From VYDC01 sp963667515 (lineage in GTDB: Bacteria; Chloroflexota; Dehalococcoidia; UBA2979), in assembly GCA_963667515.2 (NCBI GenBank), contig CAXXXY010000002.1, positions 186,001 through 250,000 on the forward strand: a stretch of DNA of 64,000 bases, in the 5' to 3' direction. A model generated the notes under the pieces. That model searched no databases. It saw nothing but the letters and a program-made list of their open reading frames with translations, and was not told where the DNA came from. Shown here one piece after another: positions 51,996 through 60,921 of this stretch. Position 1 is the stretch's first letter; each line of letters opens with the position of its first letter. Both the position numbers and the translations under genes were made by a program.

Positions 51996-52895
51996 TCATG
52001 CGGCCGCCCCGGTGCGCGGCAAGAGCGCCTCGCGGACGGCGGCTGGGGTGCGGTGGCCGTGCCGTTCGACGAGCCAGTGCTGGTTGTAGCGCTGCTTGAA
52101 GGCGAGCAGCGCCTGGCGTAGCTCCTCCACCGTCTCGAAGTGCTCCACCCACAGCAGCTGCTCCTTCAGCGTGCGGATGAAGCGTTCCGCGCAGCCGTTG
52201 CCCTCGGGCGCGGCTACGAAGGACGGGCTGGAGCGGATGCCGAGGAAGCGCAGCTCCTCCTGAAAGTGGTCGCTCAGGTACTGGCCGCCGTGGTCGTGGC
52301 GGAGAGCGAGTCCCCGCGCGAGGTCCGCCTCGTAGCCGTCGAAGTGCTCCCGGAGCCCCTGCCGCAGCGGCTCCAGCGCCTCGAAGCGCGTGCCCGGTCG
52401 CGCCGCGTGGATGCCGATGCACTCCTGCGTGCAGTGATCGACGGCGATGAAGACGGTGGCGTTCCCCTCGCGGGTGGTGAGGCAGGAGGTCGCGTCGGTC
52501 CCCCACATCTCGTCAGGCCGCTCGGTGGTGATCGTCCCGTCGTGCACCCGCGGTCCGCGCCGACGCCCGACGCGGGTCGGGGCGAGCAGTCCCGCCTCCC
52601 GCATCAGCCGCAGCACCCGGCCCTTCGAGGTGCGCACACCGGCCAGCCGCAGCCGCGCCCACACCTTGCGGTAGCCCTCGCCCGTGAACGGGGAGGCGGC
52701 GAGCACAGCTCGGACCTGCTCCGTGAGAGCCTCGTCCGTCCACGCCTGCCTCGGCCCGCGCTTCGCTGCTGGCCGCAGAGGCCGTCGCGCCCGTGCCCGC
52801 CGCTCGTAGACGGTCGAGCGCGGGACCTCCCACAGCTGGCAGATGCGCGTCGTGCCGTACGGCCGTCCCGTGGAGGGCGAGGTGGTTCGACTCAT
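51996..52895 (-). CDS. IS3-family OrfB transposase, copy B
   Basis: Same motifs as copy A, with Gly for Ser in RHDHGGQYLS and LLPRTGAAA at the end. The missing base upstream opens the frame to 53018, so in this copy the orfB frame could be entered from further upstream, but ATG 52895 remains the natural start. Confidence 0.9.
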   Translation of the reverse strand: MSRTTSPSTGRPYGTTRICQLWEVPRSTVYERRARARRPLRPAAKRGPRQAWTDEALTEQVRAVLAASPFTGEGYRKVWARLRLAGVRTSKGRVLRLMREAGLLAPTRVGRRRGPRVHDGTITTERPDEMWGTDATSCLTTREGNATVFIAVDHCTQECIGIHAARPGTRFEALEPLRQGLREHFDGYEADLARGLALRHDHGGQYLSDHFQEELRFLGIRSSPSFVAAPEGNGCAERFIRTLKEQLLWVEHFETVEELRQALLAFKQRYNQHWLVERHGHRTPAAVREALLPRTGAAA

Positions 52896-53244
52896 CACCT
52901 CGACCTCCGGCGTGCCAAGGGAGTCCTGCCTCCAGCTGATGCGCGCGCTGGAGCAGGAGCTCGTTCGCCATCGTGATCTCGCCGACTTTCGCCTGCAGTC
53001 GGTGGATCTCCTCGTCACGCTCGTCGGCAGGCCGGCTCGTGAGCGAGGCCCGGCCGGCGGCGAGGAAGCGCTCGCGCCACTGCGACAGCGTCGCTGCGGT
53101 CACCCCCAGCTCGCGCGAGAGCGCGTCCAACTCCTCGCCGCGCAGCAGCCTCAGCACCGCCTCGCTCTTCCGTCGCGAGGAGAAGCGACCGCGTTCCGTT
53201 CGCGACGCACTACGCCCGTTCAATCCCTGTGCGGAGCTGGTCAT
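52513..53244 (-). CDS. IS3-family OrfA, copy B (run-on frame)
   Basis: ATG 53244. The OrfA part (to LLLQRAHQLEAGLPW) is normal. The single-base loss then moves it into a non-coding frame over orfB, so it continues to 52513 as meaningless sequence. OrfA is therefore probably aberrant here. Confidence 0.6.
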   Translation of the reverse strand: MTSSAQGLNGRSASRTERGRFSSRRKSEAVLRLLRGEELDALSRELGVTAATLSQWRERFLAAGRASLTSRPADERDEEIHRLQAKVGEITMANELLLQRAHQLEAGLPWHAGGRGDESNHLALHGTAVRHDAHLPAVGGPALDRLRAAGTGATASAASSEARAEAGVDGRGSHGAGPSCARRLPVHGRGLPQGVGAAAAGRCAHLEGPGAAADAGGGTARPDPRRASARTAGARRDDHHRAA

Positions 53245-53309
53245 GGACACCTCCTCTGCCGGGGCAGCCTGCCCCAATCAGGTGTCCAAGAAAACCGTGG
53301 ACCGGGAGA

Positions 53310-53849
53310 GCGGCCAGTCTCCGCGAGCTGGATCGGGCAAGGGGTCGTGTGGAGCGAGACGAGCCCCTCCGGGCGCGGCTCGCTGTACCACCTCACCGAG
53401 GCGGGTCGGGATCTGAAGGGGCTTTCGAACGCGCTCGGGACGTGGGGTGAGCGCTGGCTGGAACCGGCCCCCGAGCACGTCGATCCCGGCATCGTGCTGT
53501 GGGCGTGGTGCAATTGGTACCTAGATCACGATCGGCTCCCGGAGCAGCGGGTGGTCGTCCGGTTCGGTTCCCTGATCAGCCTAAGAACAGGCAGCGGTTC
53601 TGGCTCGTCTTCGACGGAGAGCGCTCGGAGGTTTGCCGGAAGGACCCAGGGTACGAGCCAGACCTCGTCGTCGAGGCGGATTCGATGGCGTTGGCGGAGT
53701 GGCACCTGGGCCGAGTCGAGTGGGGCGACGCGCTCAGAGCCGACCGCATCCGGGTGACGGGGCCAACTCGCCTCGCAAGAATGCTCCCCATGTGGAAGCG
53801 CCGCAGCGCCTTTGCCGACGTGAAGCCTGTCCGAGCCCGCGCGCGCTGA
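53310..53849 (+). pseudogene. HxlR-type regulator with SCP2-like C-terminal domain, truncated and frameshifted
   Basis: Starts at the IS end in mid-gene: AASLRELDRARGRVERDEP, then after a frame change at about 53362 SPSGRGSLYHLTEAGRDLKGL (the winged-helix wing of HxlR), GTWGERWLEPAP, VDPGIVLWAWCNWYLDHDRLP. After a second change at about 53570 comes FPDQPKNRQRFWLVFDGERSEVC and ADSMALAEWHLGRVEWGDALRADRIRVTG (SCP-2 sterol-binding-like). N-terminus lost, two indels. Confidence 0.75.
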
Positions 53850-54067
53850 AGCCCCACACTGGGTCAGGCCCTCACCCTTCCGATCCAAGCGAAGCTCGAC
53901 ACCCACACCACCCGCGCTAGGGGTACTGGCGGTGAGATCGCGGCCTCAGTCCCTCCTGGTGTGCGCACCGTCACAAGTGGCCTCGCCCAAATTGACGACA
54001 ATGGACCTCCTCCGGCGAGGTCGAAGCCTCAGTCGGGGGAGGACTCCCCGAGCGAGGAGGTCACAGC

Positions 54068-54529
54068 ATGTCCGACGCACGAGTGAAGTTCGACTGGGCC
54101 GCCCGCCTTGCTCACGTGGATGCAGTTTGCGACGCGCTAACGGCCGAGGGGATCACGGTCCTAGAGGGCCATCCGCCTGAGACCCCGCTGCGACGGTCCG
54201 TGGTCGCCCCGAAGGTTGCCGTCGCCGGTGTGGCGCTCGATCAGGAAGGATGCCAGGCCACAGCCAGAGCGATTACCGCTCAGTTCACGGGGGCCGCGCT
54301 TCCGGAGGCGCTCGTCAGCGCGATTCGGCATTTGGTCGATGGTGGTCACGTGGGTCTCGTGATCGACACGTGCTTCCCCTTCGTGCAGATCGATGACCAC
54401 GCTGATATCGGTCGTGGTGTGTTTGCACTAATCGAGCCTCGCCGCGTCCGTTTGTTCAACACCACAGCCGAGAAGGCGCTGACAGATGCGATCAGCTCTG
54501 TCGGCACTCACGCTCGCGCCGCCGCGTAG
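54068..54529 (+). CDS. Hypothetical protein, 153 aa
   Basis: ATG 54068 with GAGGAGGT at 7 bases, a strong start. Soluble alpha/beta composition: FDWAARLAHVDAVCDALTAEGITVLEG, VAGVALDQEGCQATARAITAQFTG, GGHVGLVIDTCFPFVQIDDHADIGRG, VRLFNTTAEKALTDAISSVG. Not recognised. Lower GC than the core genes. Stands alone in the island. Confidence 0.65.
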   Translation: MSDARVKFDWAARLAHVDAVCDALTAEGITVLEGHPPETPLRRSVVAPKVAVAGVALDQEGCQATARAITAQFTGAALPEALVSAIRHLVDGGHVGLVIDTCFPFVQIDDHADIGRGVFALIEPRRVRLFNTTAEKALTDAISSVGTHARAAA

Positions 54530-54713
54530 AGACGCACCGTCGAAGCGTCTCTCCGCGAGGTGCGGCGCCTTGGCCCCCAAGACGGGGGGCCTCATCGGGA
54601 CCGACCCTGACGACCAGGCCGGGAGTGTGGGTCAGACGCTGACGGCGTGTGCTGAAGCGGCGCTCCGGCAGGCGCCCCTCCTAGTGCCCGTGCCCGTCAA
54701 GTCCAAAGGGCGG

Positions 54714-55466
54714 TCAGGCGGCCCGGCGGCGGCTCGCTCGCCGAGGCTCGAAGAGCACGACCTGGGCGTCCCACCCCTCGGCGCGCAACCGCTCGATGTT
54801 CGGGTCGCCCCACGGCTCGACCCGCCCGTCGCCCACGAGCAGAGCCTGGGCCGTGGGCTCAAGCCATGCGAGCACCTGCGCGCTCGCTGTGGCGCCGAAG
54901 CGCGATGGCACCTCGGGCGGCCACGCACGCGGAGTCTTGAGCCTGTCGAAGCGCGCCGGGTCGAGCGAGACCCATTCGCCCATCGGGTTCGCGGGGCCGT
55001 CCGGCACCCAGACTCCGAAGTGAAGGTGTGGGCCGGTGGTCCACTTCCCGCTGTTGCCTGACACGGCGATCGGCTCTCCCCGCCCGATAGCACGGCCGAC
55101 CGTGAGGTCGGGCAGCTCACGGAGGTGCGCGTAGACGGTGACGTGCGTCGGAACCGGCGGGATGCCGGCGCCACCGTAGTCTGGCCCGTGGCCCAACCAC
55201 AGGACGTTGCCGCCAGCCTGCTGCGGCTCATGCTTCCACACCCATCCATCGTCGGGGGCATAGAGCTGGGTTCCGATCGGCATCCCGATGTCGATACCTC
55301 GATGAAAGGGCGGCGAGGTGTTCTCGGCATCGAACTTGATGGGCGGACGCGGTCCCCAGGCCGACGAGATCGAGCGCCCGACGCTCAGGTCCCTGCCCAC
55401 TGGGACGCCCCGCCACAAGCCGCCCGCTACGTTCTCGGCCTCGGCAGGTGCTATCTCGAAGGTCAT
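54714..55466 (-). CDS. M23-family (LytM) peptidase, no signal peptide
   Basis: 250 residues. HxxxD in PPFHRGIDIGMPIGTQLYAPDDGWV, PTHVTVYAHLRELPDLTVG, GRGEPIAVSGNSGKWTTGPHLHFGVW: the Zn ligands His, Asp and HxH of the lysostaphin-type fold. ATG 55466 has GGAAGGCGAG upstream. An open upstream extension (to GTG 55562) does not look like a signal peptide either, so export would need a holin or lysis, as for phage endolysins, or the protein is not exported. The C-terminal 70 residues are unique. Confidence 0.82.
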   Translation of the reverse strand: MTFEIAPAEAENVAGGLWRGVPVGRDLSVGRSISSAWGPRPPIKFDAENTSPPFHRGIDIGMPIGTQLYAPDDGWVWKHEPQQAGGNVLWLGHGPDYGGAGIPPVPTHVTVYAHLRELPDLTVGRAIGRGEPIAVSGNSGKWTTGPHLHFGVWVPDGPANPMGEWVSLDPARFDRLKTPRAWPPEVPSRFGATASAQVLAWLEPTAQALLVGDGRVEPWGDPNIERLRAEGWDAQVVLFEPRRASRRRAA

Positions 55467-55844
55467 CGACTCGCCTTCCAATACGCCTCTCAGGATGGCC
55501 GTCACACCACGTTTGCCCACCCGGAAACACCCGCACCCACGTAGCAACTCCGGCAGCGTCACGAGAGGAGACCTAGTCAGCGGACGCAGATTTCGAGCGC
55601 CTGCCCGCCTACCGCAACCCTGCCGGCGCGAGCACGTCGCTGAGCAGAAAGCGGTACGTCAGTCGGACCGTCCCGGCCTACTCGGGGAGCGACGCTGGGG
55701 GGGTAGCAGGGCGATCCGCAACAGTGGAGAGCTGGCTGACGCGGGCGACCTTCAGATCCCCTACCCGCACCCCACCATCGTTCTGCGCCGCTCTCCCGGA
55801 GAGTCAGCCGACGAGCACGCTCCCTTTCCTCGCGGCGTGCGAGG
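55467..55844. other. Intergenic region, nothing recognised
   Basis: 378 bp between divergent genes. Only a possible short extension of the M23 gene; no RNA or promoter pattern that I can defend. Confidence 0.3.
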
Positions 55845-56537
55845 ATGCCCGGCATGGCGCAGCACCCGAACGCCCTCGCTCTCCGGCTCTTCAGGCCGAT
55901 CGCTCAGGACTACGAGCGCTGGGCGGCGGCGCTTAGCCTCGGCCAGGACCCGCGTTGGCGTGAGGCGATGGTCGATGGGCTCGCACTTCGCGCGGGTGAG
56001 CGGGTGCTCGATGTCGCGTGCGGGACTGGGTCCGTTGCCCGGCTGGCGACTGCGAGCCGATGCGAAGTTGTCGCCCTCGATCAGAGCGGAGAAATGCTGG
56101 CCCAAGCCCGAGCGACTGGGCTTGGCGCGGTGCGTGCTACCGCGGAGCGCCTTCCCTTTCACGACGCCAGCTTCGATGCGCTCACGTTCACGTACCTCTT
56201 GCGCTACGTCGCCGACCCTGCGGCGTGCATGCGCGAGCTCGTGCGGGCTCTCCGCCCGGGGGGCCGCATTGGGATGGTCGAATTCGGGCGGCCGCGCGGT
56301 CTCACGGTTCTGCCGTGGTGGCTCTACACGCGAGTCGCACTCCCGACCGCAGGCGCGCTTATCGGGCACGGATGGCGCCAGGTGGGCGCGTTTCTCGGGC
56401 CCAGCATCGACGGCTTCCATCGTCAGTTTCCGCCGCAGGAGCTGACGGCGTTGTGGACAGGCGCAGGGCTGGTCGACGTTCGCACTGAGCGCTACTCGCT
56501 CGGTGGGGGGCTGCTGATGTGGGCGCGGCGGCCGTGA
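55845..56537 (+). CDS. UbiE/MenG-like SAM-dependent methyltransferase
   Basis: 230 residues. RLFRPIAQDYERWAAALSLGQDPRWREAMVDGL, motif I VLDVACGTGSVARLA, motif II VVALDQSGEMLAQARA, post-I AERLPFHDASFDALTFTYLLRYVADP, LRPGGRIGMVEFG: close to demethylmenaquinone/ubiquinone C-methyltransferases. Co-translated (GTGA) with a polytopic membrane protein, so quinone or isoprenoid modification is a reasonable guess. Alternative ATG at 55854. Confidence 0.8.
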   Translation: MPGMAQHPNALALRLFRPIAQDYERWAAALSLGQDPRWREAMVDGLALRAGERVLDVACGTGSVARLATASRCEVVALDQSGEMLAQARATGLGAVRATAERLPFHDASFDALTFTYLLRYVADPAACMRELVRALRPGGRIGMVEFGRPRGLTVLPWWLYTRVALPTAGALIGHGWRQVGAFLGPSIDGFHRQFPPQELTALWTGAGLVDVRTERYSLGGGLLMWARRP

Positions 56538-57250
56538 GCGACCGTCCGCCCCCCGCCTTCTACGCGCACCCTGGAAGCTCCCGCCGCGACATGCTTGCGA
56601 TCCTGCATCTCCCGTACACGACTTGGCATCTCTCTTACGTGGCGATCGGCTCTGCCCTCGCTCCCGACGTCGAGTGGCTGCGGCTGGCCGGGACCCTCGC
56701 GGCTTTCTTCCTCGGGCTCGGCGTGGCCGCCCACGCATTGGACGAGTGGAAGGGGCGCCCGCTCGGAACACGGATCCCGGATCGCTTCCTTCTCGCGCTC
56801 TCGGCTACGAGCTTCGGCGGTGCGCTGCTCGTGGCCGGGCTCGGCTCCCTCGTGATCTCCGCTTGGGTGCTCCCCTGGGCGGTCGCCGGCATCGCGCTCG
56901 CGGCTGCCTACCCGGTCGAGTGGCCGCGACCGCTCCACACGGACCTCGGCTTCGCGGCCGCGTGGGGCGCCTTCCCCGTCCTTGTGGGGTTCTGGTCGCA
57001 GGCTGAGTCTCTTAGCGGAGTCGCGGTGCTCGGTGCTCTCGCGGCGGGGGCGCTCAGCCTCGCACAGCGCGAGCTCAGTACGCCCGCTAGGTACGTGAGA
57101 CGCACCGCTCACGCCGCCTCCGTTGAGTTCGGGGCCGGCGAGCGCCCGTGGGGACGCGAGCGGCTCCTCGTCACCTGGGAGATGCCTCTGAAGCTCCTCA
57201 CTGGGACCGTCGTCCTATTCGCGGGCTCGCTCCTGCTTCGCCACATCTAG
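56534..57250 (+). CDS. Polytopic membrane protein, UbiA-like layout
   Basis: 238 residues with about six hydrophobic segments. LGLGVAAHALDEWKGRPLGTRIPDRFLLALS occupies the place of the NDxxD region of UbiA prenyltransferases but has HALDEW. No second DxxxD motif is obvious. Paired by GTGA overlap with a UbiE-like methyltransferase, which supports a quinone/isoprenoid role. Assignment to UbiA is tentative. Confidence 0.55.
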   Translation: MSDRPPPAFYAHPGSSRRDMLAILHLPYTTWHLSYVAIGSALAPDVEWLRLAGTLAAFFLGLGVAAHALDEWKGRPLGTRIPDRFLLALSATSFGGALLVAGLGSLVISAWVLPWAVAGIALAAAYPVEWPRPLHTDLGFAAAWGAFPVLVGFWSQAESLSGVAVLGALAAGALSLAQRELSTPARYVRRTAHAASVEFGAGERPWGRERLLVTWEMPLKLLTGTVVLFAGSLLLRHI

Positions 57251-57390
57251 CTGCGAGCACCCGTCGTCAGCCGAGCCCCTGCTCCAACTCGTCGCGCTGG
57301 CGGCGCTACGTTTGCGTCGGCGGCGCCGTCCGGGCCTGTCGGAAAAGCTGCGGGTCTCGGCGTGATTGCGGTCGGTCGAAGGGAGCGGCG

Positions 57391-57873
57391 TCATGGTGCA
57401 CCGCCTACGCCCGTGAGCCGCTCGCTCTCCGCCCACAGCCGCCGCGCCGCCTCGTCGTCCCGCGCGGCGGCGGACGGGGTGCGCTCGCGACGATCGACGT
57501 AGTAGCGACCGGTGACGCCATCGACGTCCGGGGAGGAGGCGAGATAGACCGCGGTGTCAGCGCCGCGACGCGACGAGCGAGCGAAGGGGCCCGCGAGACG
57601 CAACACGAGCGGCACCGCACGCCAGACGCCACGATTGCCGCTCCCGAGCCGCGTCGCGACGAGGCCGGGATGGAGGCTGTTCGCCGTGACGCCTGCGCCC
57701 CGGAGGCGCGTCGCCAGCTCGCGAGTGAACAGAATGTTCGCGAGCTTCGATTGCCCGTACGCACGCAGTCCGCCATAGCGACGCTCCTGCTGCAGGTCAT
57801 CGAAGTCGAGGCCAGCGCGTTCGTGGGCCGCGGACGAGACGTTGACGACCCGGGCCGGCGCCGAGGCGCGCAG
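57391..57873 (-). pseudogene. Short-chain dehydrogenase, C-terminal two-thirds, cut by IS copy C
   Basis: Runs out of the IS end as LRASAPARVVNVSSAAHERAG, catalytic YGQSK in RAYGQSKLANILFTRELATRL, VTANSLHPGLVATRLG and the tail DGVTGRYYVDRRERTPSAAARDDEAARRLWAESERL: a retinol-dehydrogenase-like SDR. The NAD-binding N-terminus (TGxxxGIG) is absent and is not on the other side of the IS. Confidence 0.82.
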
Positions 57874-57913
57874 TGTACCGCTCCTGGTTTCTTGGACACA
57901 TCGCTGGCGGTAA

Positions 57914-58813
57914 TCATGCGGCCGCCCCGGTGCGCGGCGAGAGCGCCTCGCGGACGGCGGCTGTGGTGCGGTGGCCGTGCCGTTCGACGAGCCAGTGCTG
58001 GTTGTAGCGCTGCTTGAAGGCGAGCAGCGCCTGGCGTAGCTCCTCCACCGTCTCGAAGTGCTCCACCCACAGCAGCTGCTCCTTCAGCGTGCGGATGAAG
58101 CGTTCCGCGCAGCCGTTGCCCTCGGGCGCGGCTACGAAGGACGGGCTGGAGCGGATGCCGAGGAAGCGCAGCTCCTCCTGAAAGTGGTCGCTCAGGTACT
58201 GGCTGCCGTGGTCGTGGCGGAGAGCGAGTCCCCGCGCGAGGTCCGCCTCGTAGCCGTCGAAGTGCTCCCGGAGCCCCTGCCGCAGCGGCTCCAGCGCCTC
58301 GAAGCGCGTGCCCGGTCGCGCCGCGTGGATGCCGATGCACTCCTGCGTGCAGTGATCGACGGCGATGAAGACGGTGGCGTTCCCCTCGCGGGTGGTGAGG
58401 CAGGAGGTCGCGTCGGTCCCCCACATCTCGTCAGGCCGCTCGGTGGTGATCGTCCCGTCGTGCACCCGCGGTCCGCGCCGACGCCCGACGCGGGTCGGGG
58501 CGAGCAGTCCCGCCTCCCGCATCAGCCGCAGCACCCGGCCCTTCGAGGTGCGCACACCGGCCAGCCGCAGCCGCGCCCACACCTTGCGGTAGCCCTCGCC
58601 CGTGAACGGGGAGGCGGCGAGCACAGCTCGGACCTGCTCCGTGAGAGCCTCGTCCGTCCACGCCTGCCTCGGCCCGCGCTTCGCTGCTGGCCGCAGAGGC
58701 CGTCGCGCCCGTGCCCGCCGCTCGTAGACGGTCGAGCGCGGGACCTCCCACAGCTGGCAGATGCGCGTCGTGCCGTACGGCCGTCCCGTGGAGGGCGAGG
58801 TGGTTCGACTCAT
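57914..58813 (-). CDS. IS3-family OrfB transposase, copy C
   Basis: Intact catalytic core as in copy A, with Thr for Pro in GHRTTAAVRE. ATG 58813 overlaps the OrfA stop (GTGATG region), the likely ancestral coupling. Confidence 0.91.
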   Translation of the reverse strand: MSRTTSPSTGRPYGTTRICQLWEVPRSTVYERRARARRPLRPAAKRGPRQAWTDEALTEQVRAVLAASPFTGEGYRKVWARLRLAGVRTSKGRVLRLMREAGLLAPTRVGRRRGPRVHDGTITTERPDEMWGTDATSCLTTREGNATVFIAVDHCTQECIGIHAARPGTRFEALEPLRQGLREHFDGYEADLARGLALRHDHGSQYLSDHFQEELRFLGIRSSPSFVAAPEGNGCAERFIRTLKEQLLWVEHFETVEELRQALLAFKQRYNQHWLVERHGHRTTAAVREALSPRTGAAA

Positions 58814-59163
58814 CACCTCGACCTCCGGCGTGCCAAAGGGAGTCCTGCCTCCAGCTGATGCGCGCGCTGGAGCAGGAGCTCGTTCGCCATCGTGATCTCG
58901 CCGACTTTCGCCTGCAGTCGGTGGATCTCCTCGTCACGCTCGTCGGCAGGCCGGCTCGTGAGCGAGGCCCGGCCGGCGGCGAGGAAGCGCTCGCGCCACT
59001 GCGACAGCGTCGCTGCGGTCACCCCCAGCTCGCGCGAGAGCGCGTCCAACTCCTCGCCGCGCAGCAGCCTCAGCACCGCCTCGCTCTTCCGTCGCGAGGA
59101 GAAGCGACCGCGCTCCGTTCGCGACGCACTACGCCCGTTCAATCCCTGTGCGGAGCTGGTCAT
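58813..59163 (-). CDS. IS3-family OrfA, copy C
   Basis: 116 residues; full-length form ending LLLQRAHQLEAGLPLARRRSR with TGA overlapping the orfB start. Copies A (early TAG) and B (lost base) look like derivatives of this version. Confidence 0.9.
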   Translation of the reverse strand: MTSSAQGLNGRSASRTERGRFSSRRKSEAVLRLLRGEELDALSRELGVTAATLSQWRERFLAAGRASLTSRPADERDEEIHRLQAKVGEITMANELLLQRAHQLEAGLPLARRRSR

Positions 59164-59228
59164 GGACACCTCCTCTGCCGGGGCAGCCTGCCCCAATCAG
59201 GTGTCCAAGAAAACCGTGGACCGGGAGA

Positions 59229-59470
59229 ATCGCCTGCTCCTCGGTCCTGTCGTAAATCGACTGGATGTCGCGGAGCAGGACCGCGCCGAGCGAGTCGTCG
59301 TCGCGCACCGATTCGCCGCTGGGCGCGATCGCGGTAGCGCGGGCGCGAGCCCCCCACCCCTCACCATCGCAGTCGGCCAGAGCGAGCAATGGCTCCCAGC
59401 CATCCGCGACGTCCAGGTCGAAGACAAGCACGGCGTCCGCTCCTACCCCGCGTGGCTCATGTCGACCGCC
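59229..59470 (-). pseudogene. DUF3631-like fragment cut by IS copy C
   Basis: Runs into the IS: RHEPRGVGADAVLVFDLDVADGWEPLLALADCDGEGW, RARATAIAPSGESVRDDDSLGAVLLRDIQSIYDRTEEQA. This matches the DUF3631 pattern (WEPLL.iAD...W..rAR.aA..LS...d..S.gv.LL.DI..if), a domain found C-terminal in plasmid/phage primase-helicases. Both ends incomplete. Confidence 0.6.
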
Positions 59471-59775
59471 GACAACTGCGTCGCTACCCCGTACAGGTGC
59501 GCGTACTGCGCATAGCCGATCGGATCGCCGACCGTTCCACCCTCCGGACCTCGGTCAGCGTTCGCCGCACGATCGCATTCACGTGCGTTTCAGGCGCTCG
59601 CGCGGCATCGCGGACGTGGCGATACGTGGCCTGACAGGCCCGCGGTGTTCTCAGGTTGTCGACGAATCGCCGTCGAGGATGCCCCGCGCTTGAACGGAAC
59701 AGCATCGCCGGGCCTCGAGCGCTTCCAGGTCCGGCTGGACCCCAGCGCCTGGGACTCTAGCCAGAGCCCTTCGCC
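59471..59775. other. Remnant sequence, no gene
   Basis: 305 bp between the DUF3631 fragment and the methyltransferase gene. Probably further eroded parts of the same mobile gene; nothing recognisable. Confidence 0.3.
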
Positions 59776-60603
59776 CTAATTCGAATCGCGCTGCAGCAGC
59801 AGGAAGTGATTCGTCAGGTGCGGCCATTCAATCCTCAGAGCCTCGAGCGCGTGCGGCAGCAGCCTCATGCTAATCGGCGCGGTCAGCTGCAGCGCGCGCC
59901 ACAGCGGACGCCCAACGAGCGCTGGATCGCGCTGGCCGAGAGGCGGCAGGCGACGGGCAAGATTCACCAACTCTACTGCGACCTCCATGTCGGAATAGCC
60001 GCGGTTGCGCTCGATCGCGCTCACGCGCACGCTCGCTTCTCCTGCGATCGCCGCGTACTCCGCTGGTGAGCGATAGACGACGTTGTAGCCGTCAGTTTCG
60101 ATCTCGACGCCACGTCGCACCGTCGACTCGCGCGCCACGATGGGGCCCGCGGGAATGAGCTCCCGCAGGCGGGCGAGCAGGCGGACGGCGTCGTCACGGT
60201 TCAGGTACATGAGAACACCGCCGATGAACGCGCCGTCGAACGGTCCAGCGAGGGGCACCTGCAGCGCGTCGCCCTCGATGAGCTCGACGTTCGCGAGCCC
60301 TGTCAGGCGACTGCGGGCGGCGGCGAGCATCTTCGGGCTGACGTCGATGCCGACGACCCGCCGATAGCGCTGGGCGAAGAGGGCGGTCCACGCGCCGCCT
60401 CCGCAGCCCACGTCCAGTACTGCGGACGCGCTCGTCAGGCCACCGAGCCAACGCTCGACGACCACTCTCTCGCGGGCGAATCGATGACGGACGCAGCTCT
60501 GCGGCAGGCCCTGCTCATGGGCCATGTACGACGCGGCTGCAGCGCTGCTCGCCGCGTCGTCCCAGTAGCGCTGGACGGCAGCGTAGTCCAGATGCTCTTC
60601 CAC
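59776..60603 (-). CDS. SAM-dependent methyltransferase
   Basis: 275 residues, GTG start. Motif I VLDVGCGGGAWTALFA, GIDVSPKMLAAARSRL, VELIEGDALQVPLAGPFDGAFIGGVLMYLNRDDAV, VARESTVRRGVEIETDGYNVVYRSPAEY. The last blocks recall small-molecule N- or O-methyltransferases. It is divergent from the nucleotidyltransferase-aminotransferase fusion, so a role in modifying the same headgroup is possible. Substrate unknown. Confidence 0.82.
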   Translation of the reverse strand: MEEHLDYAAVQRYWDDAASSAAAASYMAHEQGLPQSCVRHRFARERVVVERWLGGLTSASAVLDVGCGGGAWTALFAQRYRRVVGIDVSPKMLAAARSRLTGLANVELIEGDALQVPLAGPFDGAFIGGVLMYLNRDDAVRLLARLRELIPAGPIVARESTVRRGVEIETDGYNVVYRSPAEYAAIAGEASVRVSAIERNRGYSDMEVAVELVNLARRLPPLGQRDPALVGRPLWRALQLTAPISMRLLPHALEALRIEWPHLTNHFLLLQRDSN

Positions 60604-60921
60604 TAGACACGCCCCAGGTAGGTCTCCGCGGTGGCGGCCTTGATGTGCCGCCGTCGGTGGTCACCGTCCAACGACGGTGGGGTGCGCCCCGATCCCCATG
60701 GTAAGCTGCGGTACCTACCTCGACGAGCTTGGCTCTCCGTTCTCATCTGTCACGGATTGCGTCCAGTTCGCGGAGCGGCGTGAGAACACGTCGCCGGGGG
60801 GCGCGATGCCCGACGGCCCCGAGCTGCGTAGCCGTACGCCCGCGATCGGGATCCCCGGGGGGCCGCACGCATGGCCCGCGAGGGCCACCTGCGGCGCCTG
60901 CGGCAGGCAACGGAGGCGCAC
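60604..60921. other. Divergent promoter region
   Basis: 318 bp between the methyltransferase and the fusion gene. Locally more AT-rich around 60690-60780 (TACCTACCTCG, TTCTCATCTGTCACGG), so probably holds both promoters; no clear motif. The fusion's frame is open back to ATG 60871. Confidence 0.35.

Larger units (their letters stand above)
51956..53309 (-). mobile_element. IS3-family insertion sequence, copy B (1,354 bp)
   Basis: Same ends and genes as copy A, one base shorter (CCAAGGG for CCAAAGGG between orfA and orfB). Flanks ATTGC and GCGGC do not form a duplication, and the genes on the two sides are unrelated. Confidence 0.9.
57874..59228 (-). mobile_element. IS3-family insertion sequence, copy C (1,355 bp)
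   Basis: Same length as copy A. Flanks GCGCAG and ATCGCC are not duplicated; the left side is an SDR gene and the right a DUF3631-like gene, so the element sits at a rearrangement joint. Confidence 0.9.

Noticed and set aside
49155..53018. Long open frames antisense to the IS3 and IS481 transposases
   Set aside because: They recur only because the IS copies are identical; they mirror the transposase frames and show no independent features.
55577..55855. Minus-strand frame between the M23 and methyltransferase genes
   Set aside because: Arg-rich, no ribosome-binding site, overlaps the methyltransferase start.
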